This document shows positions 55,186 through 64,000 of a stretch of 64,000 bases of DNA, piece by piece (positions within the stretch are counted from its first letter, which is position 1; each line of letters begins with the position of its first letter). The DNA is from Sthenelais limicola (lineage: Eukaryota; Annelida; Polychaeta; Phyllodocida; Sigalionidae). The stretch spans positions 112,164,620 to 112,228,619 of the forward strand of contig OW804098.1 of assembly GCA_942159475.1 (NCBI GenBank), given 5' to 3'. Under the pieces are notes generated by a model that saw only the letters and a list, made by a program, of their open reading frames with translations, had not been told where the DNA came from and did no database searches. The position numbers were made by a program, and so were the translations under genes.

Positions 55186-55661
55186 AATATTTATATCACA
55201 ACTAATATGTTACAAAATGATTTATTTACCTTTCATGGCTTGTGGGTTCACATGGCTTTCTGCCATGTTTGTTTATGCCATCGAGAACACTTTAAGAAAG
55301 ACTCAATCTGATTGGATAATACAGCGCACATGACGTTGAGCAGCCGACAATTTCGAAACTGGCGCCATGCAGTGGAAACTTAATGCACCAATCAGAGCCA
55401 AGATAACAAGCGTCTCCGGTACTAGGCGGAACACACTTGTACTTTTCCGAAACATTATTCATAGTGCGGATCATCGAGTTGCCAGGTTGATAACAAGCCA
55501 AGTTGTGATATAAAGTAGTAACTCTAACGACTTTATTATGAGCTGAACATATTGACGTAATGTTGATAGCTGATAGAAATAAAAGAAACAAAGTAACAAA
55601 CCTCCTGTCCCTCTACCCTACCACTAGGGAGGTGGGTGCGTTTATTTCCCCACCACCTCCA
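55186..55661. other. Stretch with CCAAT pair, no recognised gene
   Basis: TCTGATTGG near 55308 and CCAATCAGA near 55390 form an inverted pair, with ATGACGTTG between. A 99-codon frame on the minus strand starts with a hydrophobic stretch but matches nothing I recognise. Confidence 0.35.
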
Positions 55662-55904
55662 GGCTGAAGTCTTCAGAAAGTGTACAATTCGCCTTCACCA
55701 ATCCTCTCAAATAACCCACATTTGAGACAAAAATAAGCTTCAAAATGCAGTTTAACATAACAGAACTGATACTTTAAATCAATGTGATACCAAATATACT
55801 CAGATTCACCCAGATACCCAGTATTCACCATTTTTCAGCCTAATTTAGCTGAAATTCCTTAATGTGTAGAGCTGCCGATTGTACATTTTCTGAAAATCAG
55901 ACGC
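55662..55904 (-). mobile_element. MITE family B, diverged copy (B16)
   Basis: GGCTGAAGTCTTCAGAAAGT start and TTTTCTGAAAATCAGACGC end. It sits between CCACCACCTCCA and ACCACCACCACCTCCA. Confidence 0.85.
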
Positions 55905-56799
55905 ACCACCACCACCTCCACCTCGTGGCCTTTGCCAATCTCTGGGTAAAAGCGGATTCATGTTCCTCGAGCCCTGTAGTACCTATGGGTCGACTCCCTC
56001 AACATAGGTCACATTGTTTGTGCTGGCCAGGTCTCCGGTTTACTCCAGTTTACTCCAGTTTACTCCATGTTACTCCAGTTTACCAGTCCTCTTCATGGCC
56101 AGAATATTTAACTAGAAAGACCTCAACCATAGGATTAAGGTGTATGGATATGTGTTTTGTTCAAACTGTTGTGTGTTACAATTGCCCACAATTCTTCCAT
56201 GACACAGTTTCCAGGGATGCTAAATGTCAGACTTTCAGCTGATTTCCGATTTCATCATTTTCCAAGAAAATCAATACTTTCACTATCATTTATCAACTAA
56301 ATCTTTAGTTTGGTCTTGCAGTCCTTCCTATTCCTCCCCTCCTCCACCGTTTTCCCGTCCTCCTTATTCCTCCCCTCCTCCCCCAGTGTCAGATCCCAGT
56401 CAGATGTACACACTTCCCACTCTCAGAGTTTTCTCAGGTTCTTTTCAGGCGGCGGAGAGTCAGAAAACCGGGCCGAATATTTACTGGCCACTCATTGGTC
56501 AAAAATCGGCGCCAGAAGTGTTCTGATTGGCTGCTCACTCTGTCCTGGTTTCAAGCACTTAGCCATTTTGAGAACTGCGATTAGTTCGGGGATCTTATAG
56601 TTCATAGTTCAGACTTTCTCCTACAACCCAACTAGCATCCCTGAGTTTCTATTCAGGCAATTATCAGTTTGTTGTCATAATTTGATGGGAATTGAATTAG
56701 GAAAATCAAGCATATGGCAGATATTGTCATGTGTCACTGTCTAAGACATGTGAATTTGTTGTAATCTACAAAACATAGTCAACATAACGGTTAATCTTA
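55905..56799. other. Stretch with small repeats, no recognised gene
   Basis: A TTTACTCCAG tandem (56037-56089), a C-rich patch at 56320-56395, and ATTGGTC/GATTGGC near 56493-56530. No gene recognised. Confidence 0.4.
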
Positions 56800-57115
56800 C
56801 ATAGATAGAACCTGATGAGAATGTGGTACAAGTGACACTATTGCACTGTCCGAGATGTTTGTTTTTTCGTGGCCCACAAGCCGATAGGCGAGTGGGTTAC
56901 GAAAAAAACAAACATCGAGGACATTGTAATAGTGTCCCGAGTACCACATTCAAATTTAGGTTCTATATTTACTCCCACGTTGCTATGCTTACTTTATATG
57001 GCTATGTTTACTGGGGACAGGAAGTCATACCACACGCGTGCAACTGGTGCAAATTACCACACTACTCCCGTCCATACACATAGCATGTGGTACATACATC
57101 AACATGGAGTAAAGT
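56800..57115 (+). mobile_element. Repeat G, copy 2 (with hairpin)
   Basis: Starts CATAGATAGAACCTGATGAG and ends ACATGGAGTAAAG. Hairpin arms are at 56818-56872 and 56900-56953; the loop is about 30 bases longer than in copy 1 and carries its own GTGGCCCAC..GTGGGTTAC pair. Confidence 0.9.
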
Positions 57116-57363
57116 TCAGTCTAATATATAATGCTTCAACCTATAGAAACAAAACTTAAACCGATTTTGGAGGTGCCTTGCTTTGATTATGGATTGACTT
57201 GATATAAAAAGAAATTCTGTCAATAATGTTGTTTTATATAATGTCAGAACTATCATCTATGTTTTCACAATACAGTTCAGTCTAAACTATGATGCTCCAA
57301 TCTATAGAAACAAAACATATATAAGCTGATTTTGGAGATGCCTGGTTCTGATATGGATTGATG
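57113..57363 (+). repeat. Direct repeat pair, about 85 bp each
   Basis: AGTTCAGTCTAATATATAAT..GATTTTGGAGGTGCC (57113-57192) and CAGTTCAGTCTAAACTATGA..GATTTTGGAGATGCC (57273-57363). Confidence 0.85.
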
Positions 57364-57637
57364 CAGGGGGATTGGGAGAGGCTGGAGGGTGGAGGAGGGG
57401 TCGCCCAGTCCCAGGCAAATAGCGAAATATTGCTAGAAAACCCTCCGCCCCTGGAGGAAAGTGTTTTAAGTGCTCAAATCCTGATCAGACAATCTATAAT
57501 ATGGATCTGCTGCCTGTATTAGGGGCTGTACAAGCGGGCAAGTGTAGAAGGATGAAGCCCTTATCTTGTCAGTGAAGAGATGATAGATATTTCGTTCCCC
57601 AGGGCCTGAGATATATATAGAGAGAATGGGACGAGCC

Positions 57638-57744
57638 GGCAATAATCGAAAATTTATAGGACGAGATTCGTCCACATAAGCACGATGCCGTAGGCAGAGT
57701 GCTTATGTGGACGAATCAAGTCCTATAAATTTTCGATTATTGCC
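57638..57744. repeat. H hairpin 1 (FB7)
   Basis: GGCAATAATCGAAAATTTAT, AGGAC, GATTCGTCCACATAAGCA pairs with TGCTTATGTGGACGAATC, GTCCTATAAATTTTCGATTA, TTGCC. The loop holds GCCGTAGGC. Confidence 0.95.
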
Positions 57745-58083
57745 AGCGAGTTTTATTACCAGCGATATTTATTATATGTGCATCAAATTTGATCATATGT
57801 CATCAAATATCACTGAAGAAATATTAAAGAAGCACAGAGAGCCCCGCTGACAGCCCCGTTAGTAGGCCTACAATGTTCGGTGCCCACTGTGTGGTCATGC
57901 AGTTTTTAGGCCTACTTATATTGTTGACTTAAAACGTTCATATCGCAGCCATTTCTTGGCCTACATTAATAAATCTTATATCTTTCAATAGAGAATTTAA
58001 TGCTCTATCTAATGGTGTGGGTTTTATTATGTATTTCTATAATTAAAGTACCAGAATCATGGGTGGATTACCGATCGCGGGGG

Positions 58084-58136
58084 TTTGTTTACATGCTTTG
58101 CGGAGAGCCAAAGCTCCGCGAAGCATATAAACAGAG
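58084..58136. repeat. Foldback hairpin FB5
   Basis: GTTTACATGCTTTGCGGAG faces CTCCGCGAAGCATATAAAC across eight bases. Confidence 0.93.
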
Positions 58137-58155
58137 CTATTTTTAGACAACTACA

Positions 58156-58235
58156 TTCATATAGGACGCGTCCTATATGAATATTTTTATAGCACCCCAC
58201 TTATAGCACCCTTCATATAGCATGCGCATATAATA
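58156..58235 (+). repeat. H palindrome and terminal module, copy 1
   Basis: A perfect 26-base palindrome (left half TTCATATAGGACG, 58156-58181) followed by TTTTTATAGCACCCCACTTA and TATAGCATGCGCATATAATA. Confidence 0.93.
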
Positions 58236-58239
58236 AATA

Positions 58240-58372
58240 GAGAGAATGGGACGAGCCGGCAATAATCGAAAATGTATTGGACAAGATTCGTCCACATACG
58301 CATGTCAGAGTGCTTATGCAGACAAATCAAGTCCAATAAATTTTCAATTATTGCAGGCGAGTTCCATTTCAT
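58240..58372. repeat. H hairpin 2
   Basis: GGCAATAATCGAAAATGTAT, TGGAC, GATTCGTCCACATACGCA pairs with TGCTTATGCAGACAAATC, GTCCAATAAATTTTCAATTA, TTGC. Several changes are matched by changes on the other arm. Confidence 0.92.
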
Positions 58373-58441
58373 ATGTATTATATGGGCATAAAACTTGATG
58401 TGTAATCACAAATGTATCATGTGTAAATCTGAAAAAAATAG

Positions 58442-58506
58442 TTCATATAGTGTGCATACTATATGAATATTTTTATAGCACCCCACTTATAGCACCTCTC
58501 ATATGG
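58442..58506 (+). repeat. H palindrome and terminal module, copy 2
   Basis: TTCATATAGT at the left faces ACTATATGAA at the right (58442-58467), followed by TTTTTATAGCACCCCACTTA and CACCTCTCATATGG. Confidence 0.9.
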
Positions 58507-58540
58507 AATGAGTGAGTGATGGTTGCTTAATGCCCATACT
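58507..58540 (-). mobile_element. Q element 3'-end fragment
   Basis: GAGTGAGTGATGGTTGCTTA, ATGCCC resembles the reversed Q tail (GAGTGAGATTGGTTGCTTTACGCCC). Confidence 0.5.
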
Positions 58541-58734
58541 TGCAACTTATATAACTATACTTCTTTGTGTGATTTACCGATTCTTATTGAGTAATTAGCA
58601 ACTTGTTTTGTATCTGCTTTACTACTTGTAGTGTTTAATTATAAATGTAGCTTAGTCAAATGTAACCAGGAAGAAGGTAATCAAGAAAGGCATGTTCGGG
58701 AAGACCTCCTCGTGAGAAGAACACAACCACTTTG

Positions 58735-58787
58735 TCGAAACACCTTATGGCAAATAAAGAATTATCTTATCTTATCTTATCTTAATG
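58735..58787 (+). other. Retroposon 3' tail with (ATCTT)n
   Basis: CACCTTATGGCAAATAAAGA followed by ATTATCTTATCTTATCTTAT. AATAAAGA and a short repeated tail are typical of LINE 3' ends. Confidence 0.5.
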
Positions 58788-58803
58788 TCATGAATGCGCA
58801 TAC

Positions 58804-59038
58804 GGGTCAGATTTTCAGAAAATGTACAATTAGCAGCACTACACATTCAGTAAATTCTGCTAAATTCTGCTGCGATTTGGTCAATACTAAGTAAATTCGG
58901 GTATATTCGGCATTACATTAATTCTAGCAATCTGTTTGGTTAGGTTGAACTGTATTTTGAACTTTATTTTCGTCTGAAATTTGGGATATTTGAGAAGATT
59001 GGTGAAGTTAAATTGTACATTTTCTGGAAATCTGACCC
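58804..59038 (+). mobile_element. MITE family B copy (B14, 235 bp)
   Basis: GGGTCAGATTTTCAGAAAAT start, inverted end; flanks ATAC and ATAT, one mismatch. Confidence 0.95.
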
Positions 59039-59097
59039 ATATAATGAAACTAGTGTTCAATTCTGAACATACATACTTATATACATGCATTTTCTCT

Positions 59098-59250
59098 CTA
59101 CTCTCTCTCTCTTTCTATCTCCCTCTCCCTCATCACTCTATTTCGCCTCGATCACTCACTCTTTCTCTTTCTCTCTATCCCACCCACCTCTGTCTGTCTG
59201 TCTCTCTTTCTCTCCCTTTATCTCTTTCTTTCTCTCTTCTTTATAATTCT
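59098..59250 (+). repeat. CT-rich tract
   Basis: CTCTCTCTTTCTATCTCCCT-type sequence. Preceded by ATACATACTTATATACATGC, which recurs before the next tract at 59446. Confidence 0.95.
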
Positions 59251-59478
59251 TTATCATCATCTTATTTTGTCAGTGAAGCGTTGATAGACATCCCTTCCCC
59301 AGGCCCTGCACAGAAGGTCTGATGAGTGTTTGGGGGATGGGAGGAAATCTATAGCAACTAATGAAATGTAGGATTGAACAAATTGTATTTTTGTTCATAG
59401 TTTGTGTAAATATTGTGGATAAATCAAAGGGTGTTCTATTCTGAGCATACATGCTTATATACATGCATTTCCTCTCTA

Positions 59479-59768
59479 CTCTCATTTTTGCTCTCCCTCT
59501 CTCTCTCCCTCCCTTCTCCCTTGTGTCTGACTCTCTCTCTCTCTTCTCACCTCTCTCTCTCCCTCCCCTCTCTTCCTCCCTCCCCTTTCTCTCCCCTCTC
59601 TCTCTCCCTCCCCTCTCTCTCTCCCTCCCCCCTCTCTCTCCCTCCCCTCTCTTCCTCCCTCCCCTCTCTCTCCCCCTCACTCTCCCCCTCCCCTCTCTCA
59701 CTGCCCCTCCCCGCCTTTCTCCCTCCCTCTCTCCCTCCCCCTCCCCTGTATCTCTCTCCCTTCCCCCT
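59479..59768 (+). repeat. CT-rich tract
   Basis: CTCCCTCCCCTCTCTCTC-type tandem units. Together with 59098 it appears as a duplicated module starting ATTCTGA(G/A)CATACAT(G/A)CTTA. Confidence 0.95.
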
Positions 59769-60043
59769 AAACAATTGTTTAACAAACTACATAAAGGTGT
59801 GAGACATGCTCCATGTCATTCCTTCTCTCTATAATATAGTGTATATAAGGGAGAGTAAGGACAGTCTCAATAAGTCAGAACCACACCAAGTGTCAGAAGA
59901 GAAGTTGTAAAATACCCACAGTCTATTCATCTTAGCAGACGTGCTGCCCAGGGTTAGTGAGTCCCTCTCATGAGCAGCTCCATGGCTTCCACTAGAGACG
60001 CTGCATGGCCTCTACCACTAACTGGACCTCCTCCAGGGGCTGG

Positions 60044-60627
60044 GGTGAGTAGGTGGTATACTCCAGGGTATGGGTATACAGGCTGAATACACCTGTATGT
60101 ATGGGCCAGGTGGGGTGGAGGGTGAGTAGGTGGTATACTCCAGGGTATTGGTATATATACAGGCTGAATACACCTGTATGTAAGGGCCAGGTGGGGTGGA
60201 GGGTGAGTAGGTGGTATACTCCAGGGTATTGGTATACAGGCTGAATACACCTGTATGTATGGTACAGGTGGGGTTGAGGGTGAGTAGGTGGTATACTCCA
60301 GGGTATTGGTATACAGGCTGAATACACCTGTATGTATGGTACAGGTGGGGTGGAGGGTGAGTAGGTGGTATACTCCAGGGTATTGGTATACAGGCTGGAT
60401 ACACCTGTATGTATGGTACAGGTGGGGTGGAGGGTGAGTAGGTGGTATACTCCAGGGTATTGGTATACAGGCTGGATACACCTGTATGTATGGTACAGGT
60501 AGGGTGGAGGGTGAGTAGGTGGTATACTCCAGGGTATTGGTATACAGGCTGAATACACCTGTATGTATGGTACAGGTGGGGTGGAGGGTGAGTAGGTGGT
60601 ATACTCCAGGGTATTGGTATACAAAAA
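60044..60627. repeat. 77-bp minisatellite, about 7.5 units
   Basis: Unit GGTATACTCCAGGGTATTGG-TATACAGGCTGAATACACC-TGTATGTATGGTACAGGTGG-GGTGGAGGGTGAGTAGGT. All three minus-strand frames stay open across it (up to 236 codons), as expected when a 77-base unit (not divisible by three) lacks stops, so it is not evidence of a gene. Confidence 0.97.
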
Positions 60628-60727
60628 CATAAACAAGGATTGGAAATGAAATCGTAGGATTCATCAGGAGGCAAATCGGCTGTGTGTGTGCAAGGCTTTA
60701 ACGCCTAACGTTGTATCAATTCATGTA

Positions 60728-60962
60728 CCACATTTCAGGATAGTCTATTAAATATATCCTTGCGTTTCTCATGTCATCTTATAGAGTATATTTAGCTACT
60801 TTACTAGTAATTGTCCACCCAGAAATATTGCAAACATTTTTACTTTCAAAAATATAAAAACTATTGAACTTTAAATATAGAAATATATATTCGATGTCCT
60901 AATGTTTACAAACATTATAACCTGCTTGATCTCATCATTTCAAATATGATGGGTATTGCAAA
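60728..60962 (+). mobile_element. MITE family E, interior fragment
   Basis: CACATTTCAGGATAGTC, ATATCCTTGCGTTTC, CTACTTTACTAGTAATTG, TTTCAAATATGATGG; both ends are missing. Confidence 0.8.
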
Positions 60963-61300
60963 TACCTAATCAAATCTAAAACAAGAAATGATACATCAGT
61001 CTAGATTTAAACTTGACAAATGGTTTTGTAGGACCAAACTTCCCCCAAATCCCACTTTCTTAACCAGATTTCGCTCAAATCCCCAATGCTCATGAATCTC
61101 AAAATCTGTTTGCAAAACACTCAAGATGTTTTTTTTATCCTCAAGTTGTTTGTCATTTAATCAGATTGAAATATTCTGTATGGACAGTGGAGGCCCTAAA
61201 TAACAACAAAGAATGATGGAAGAGGGCAGGGCAAGGCTTGGTGTGAAGAGATCTGTATGCGTTGATGACAGTAGGGAATACAGGCAATCCTTTAATACAT

Positions 61301-61801
61301 GGGTGAGGTCGTCAGAAAATGTTCAAAATTCACTTTCACAAAACGTCTCAAATGGCCCAAATTTAAGAGAAAAGTGACATTCAAAATACATTTTAACACA
61401 ATGAAAGAGACATATTTTATCAACATGCCAAAGATTCTCTGATATCCTAATTATTCATATTTTCTCAGTCTAATTTAGCAGACGTTACCAAATTTGGTAA
61501 GTTCTGTAGAGCTTTGTAATAGCGGAACTCCACTATAGGTAAAAAACGGCGCCAACAGGCAAAAACGGCTGCGACGAATTTTTTGCGACGAAATATCTAA
61601 TCAAGTTAGATATTTTGCAATTGTTGGCAACAAATAAATGTGTTGCCAACAACCTATTTTACCCCTCATCCACTAGAATTTTTAGTCATGTTGAATTTTC
61701 CGAAATGTCGGCGACGAATTTTGCCTGTTGGCGCCTTTTTTTACCTATAGTGGAGTTTCGCTATAAAGCTGCTGAATGTGCATTTTCTGAAGATCTGACT
61801 T
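61301..61801 (-). mobile_element. MITE family B, old copy interrupted by D (B18)
   Basis: GGGTGAGGTCGTCAGAAAAT start, interior TCTCAAATGGCCCAAATTTA and CTAATTTAGCAGACG, then after D the end GCATTTTCTGAAGATCTGAC. Confidence 0.85.
61522..61761. mobile_element. MITE D (240 bp, TA target) nested in B18
   Basis: GCGGAACTCCACTATAGGTA, AAAAACGGCGCCAACAGGCAAAA on the left matches its inverted copy on the right in about 41 of 43 bases. TA at 61520-61521 and 61762-61763. Between the arms are two further hairpins: AAATATCTAA/TTAGATATTT and GTTGGCAACA/TGTTGCCAAC (61624-61651). Confidence 0.93.
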
Positions 61802-61969
61802 AATACAGTCTTTAACATGGGAATAATTTAGCCACGGTTTCTAAACTGTGGTAACTACAACATCTTGTTTGTATTGGGGACAATATTGGGCGAAACATTT
61901 ATCTTTAGGGAAGGGGTATAAAAGAGACGGACAGACATCGAAGAGATACAGATGCCAGAGGGAGATAGA

Positions 61970-62230
61970 GGTGGAGGAGGAGAGATGGACAGAGGAGAGA
62001 GTGATGGAAAAGGGGAGAGAGAGAGAGGAGATTATGGGAAAAGATAGAGCGAGGGGGCGGGATGAGAGGGAGGGAGAGAGGAGAGGGGGAGGGAGGGAGA
62101 GAGACAGAAAGAGGGGAAGAGAAAGAGAAGAGAGAGTTAATGGGAGAAGGACAAAGAGAGTGGAAGAAAAAGAGAGCGAGAAGGACAGAGAGAGAGGAAG
62201 AGAAAGAGATTGAGGGAGAGGCAGGAGAGG
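61970..62230 (+). repeat. GA-rich tract
   Basis: GGAGAGAGAGAG and GGGAGAAGGACAAAGAG-type sequence; Arg/Glu-rich frames are composition effects. Confidence 0.95.
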
Positions 62231-62689
62231 GAGGAAGGCTTTACATAAAGAAAACCTGGGCTAAATGTGCTATTCTTTTCATGTGACTTCCACAGAACAT
62301 AAATCATTTGTCCGACATTACAGCTCTGAGAAGCATACTTAAGCCTAGTGGTGGGGTCCATAATGTGTAACGATTTTAATGTTATTCTGATGATTTGTCC
62401 CATATGTTATTCTGATGATTTGTCCCATATGATCCAACAAGGCAATACTTACTGGAACTATCCACAGCGATGACATCATATGTATAACACCCATAAACCC
62501 ATACCCCATTTCATCCATACTACCATTTCATTGTATAACCTTGTAGTAACCATAGAACACTGTAGTGCAAATAGAGTAACAAAAGAAAACTCAAAACAAA
62601 ATTCAGGCATCCAATGGAAGAACTAACTAAACACATGTTTACTTAGATTGTTGGTCCACCTTATTGTAAAAACATCAGCAATAAAGAAT
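62231..62689. other. Stretch without recognised features
   Basis: A 26-base phrase TATGTTATTCTGATGATTTG.. is repeated in tandem near 62378-62428. Nothing else recognised. Confidence 0.45.
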
Positions 62690-62717
62690 TATTGAATTGA
62701 ATTGAATTGAATTGAAT
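62678..62717 (+). other. Retroposon 3' tail with (ATTGA)n
   Basis: CAGCAATAAAGAATTATTGA followed by ATTGAATTGAATTGAATTGA. Similar in plan to 58735. Confidence 0.5.
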
Positions 62718-62936
62718 GATGCCCCCTCCCCTGCCTGGCAGTGATGGTGACTACGAGGACAGCTGTATACATGTGATATTTGCCTTAGTCTGGGCTCTAC
62801 ATCATTGGTAATCTCCCTGATACCAATCTCCCGCCCACTCTAGTATTGTGAAGCATGATGTATGATACTTCCATGGCAGCAGGGTCCTGTGTCATATGTA
62901 TAGTATAATTGTTAGACCTCCGCCCCCGCCTCCCGT

Positions 62937-63216
62937 GTGTGTCTCTCTCTCTCCCTCTCCCTCCCTCTGCTCTCTGTCCCTCTCTCTCTCTCTCTGCTCT
63001 CTGTCTCTCTCTCGGTCCTCTCTCGGCCCCTCTGCCTTATATATATATATCTGCCTCTCTCTCATTTGCCTCTCTCCTCCGTCTCCCTCTCTCCTCTCCC
63101 TCCCTCTCTTCTCTCTCCCTCTCTTCTCTCTCCCTCCCTCTCTTCTCTCTCCCTATCTTCTCTCTCCATTCTCCCTCCCTCTCCTCTCCCTCCTTTCTCT
63201 CTCTCTCTCCTCTTGA
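62937..63216 (+). repeat. CT-rich tract
   Basis: CTCTCTCCCTCTCCCTCCC-type sequence with a short TATATATATATA inside at 63038-63050. Confidence 0.95.
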
Positions 63217-63391
63217 CTTCCTTTACCTCTAATTCTCCCTACTATATCTCCAAGGGTTACTACTGCACGAAAGTGGGCCATTTGCTTGTGGGGCATTGTG
63301 CTATTGGAATCTGTGAAGTCCCCAGTGAGCTGAGAGCATCGTCAGGCGCTTGTATGTTTCATTTGATCTCTTATAACACTATATAATATTA

Positions 63392-63545
63392 ACACTTTGC
63401 AAACTTTGTTTAAAATACTTTTTTATAGAAATGCTTATTAAATATCCTACTGTTTACTATCATTGGAATCGGCTTGATCTCATCTGTTGAAATATCATGG
63501 TATCTCAAAATCCATTTTTTGCGACTTTTCCCTGAAACACATCAC
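63392..63545 (+). mobile_element. MITE family E, right-half fragment
   Basis: CTGTTTACTATCATTGGAAT, CATGGTATCTCAAAATCC, TTTTTTGCGACTTTTCCCTG, AAACACATCAC. Confidence 0.88.
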
Positions 63546-63687
63546 ATATATTCACCTTGGGTAATGGTCCATCATCCCCTTGTCTGCGGATCTGGTGGCG
63601 ACTAATCCATCAGTTGATCTGTGCTTTACAAGTAGTTCCCCTGCCTTCTGTGTCACACTACACTCTGCCAACTCTATATTCTCTCCA

Positions 63688-64000
63688 TAAAGTAGTTGAC
63701 ACGGGGGAAATGGGCTTCCCTAAGGAGAGCGAAAAGTTGGGGACCTTTGGCTTCAAACCTTTGCCCACTGAGTTTCCGTTCGACCATGGCGAAATATATA
63801 TACAGCTGTATTGTACAGCGCTGTCTCTGTTCCGTGTGCAGCAGCTCTGTTTCCCCTTCCTTGGAAGGAAGAGCTGGTTATACTGGCCCTGTTTCGCTAT
63901 GGTTGATTGCAAAGAGCGACTCTTGGGGCAAAGGGTTGACAGGACATCAACATCAATAAAAAGTCAGAAGTCTCCCACTTTTCCCTCTTCTTAAAGAAGC
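63688..64000 (+). mobile_element. MITE family F, copy 4, diverged and cut by the window edge
   Basis: TAAAGTAGTTGACACGGGGG start, TTCAAACCTTTGCCCACTGA, CGACCATGGCGAAATATATA, GGAAGAGCTGGTTATACTGG and TCTCCCACTTTTCCCTCTTC. The outer GTCTGTC end is lost at the left, and the right end lies beyond the window. Confidence 0.85.

Noticed and set aside
55292..55591. 99-codon frame on the minus strand with a signal-peptide-like start and several cysteines
   Set aside because: No recognisable family, no splice or transcript evidence, and a length expected by chance in 64 kb. A cross-species conservation search would decide.
59954..60664. Three overlapping open frames of 214-236 codons on the minus strand
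   Set aside because: All three frames are open because a 77-base tandem unit without stops cycles through every frame. Protein sequence is repeats of the same translated unit; no start context, domain or non-repeat extension.

Overview
The window is eukaryotic, intergenic, repeat-dense DNA. I could not support any intact protein-coding gene, rRNA gene or functional tRNA gene. The overall AT-rich composition, many small inverted-repeat transposons (MITEs), foldback hairpins, long CT/GA tracts and ACTC tetranucleotide tails suggest an invertebrate, probably a marine one. Molluscs and some other marine phyla have genomes of this texture. That assignment is an inference from texture, and no gene here allows a species call.

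Most of the window can be assigned to repeat families that recur within it, so copies can be compared with each other. Main families (my labels): B (about 235 bp, ends GGGTCAGATTTTCAGAAAAT, 4-bp target duplications, 19 copies or pieces); E (about 380-420 bp, ends GTGATGTGTTTCAGGAAAAT, 4-bp target duplications, about 16 copies or pieces); A (ends AATAGGGGANTTGCAT, carrying ATGGCGGC and ATGCAAAT motifs, about 10 pieces); F (exactly 378 bp, GTCTGTC ends, TA target); K (AGCTGC ends, TTAA target); J (346 bp, TAA target, proven by an empty site nearby); D (TA target, nested in a B copy); M, I, R, G and N (two to one copies each); and Q, a SINE-like unit with an ACTC tail flanked by 11-12 bp direct repeats.

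Layout. 0-0.4 kb: ACTC/AC microsatellite. 0.5-8.8 kb: A, B, E, F and N copies and a 1.05-kb near-identical segmental duplication (4.37-5.42 and 5.95-7.0 kb). 9-21.5 kb: scattered B, E, K, I and J copies and two foldbacks. 22-23.2 kb: a 59-bp satellite. 24.5-26.3 kb: a diverged duplication with a Q copy between. 27-28 kb: a tandem duplication holding an F copy. 28.5-32.5 kb: a 4-kb pyrimidine satellite that grew from inside a Q element. 32.8-34.8 kb: a tandem repeat whose second unit is broken by an LTR-retroelement relic and by a second insertion. 35.3-37.7 kb: MITE M, AT-rich repeats and a 47-bp satellite. 38-46 kb: dense MITEs. 48-51 kb: Q, a tRNA-like remnant, a large hairpin and a 55-bp satellite. 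51-58.5 kb: palindromic H elements, inverted copies of N and G, and several foldbacks. 58.8-64 kb: B copies, CT/GA tracts, a 77-bp minisatellite, the nested D-in-B element and a partial F at the right edge.

The window therefore reads as a graveyard of non-autonomous elements mobilised from elsewhere. The most noteworthy items are the SINE-to-satellite conversion (Q), the palindromic H family and other foldbacks with a common loop motif, and the B/E pair that appears to share a transposase.
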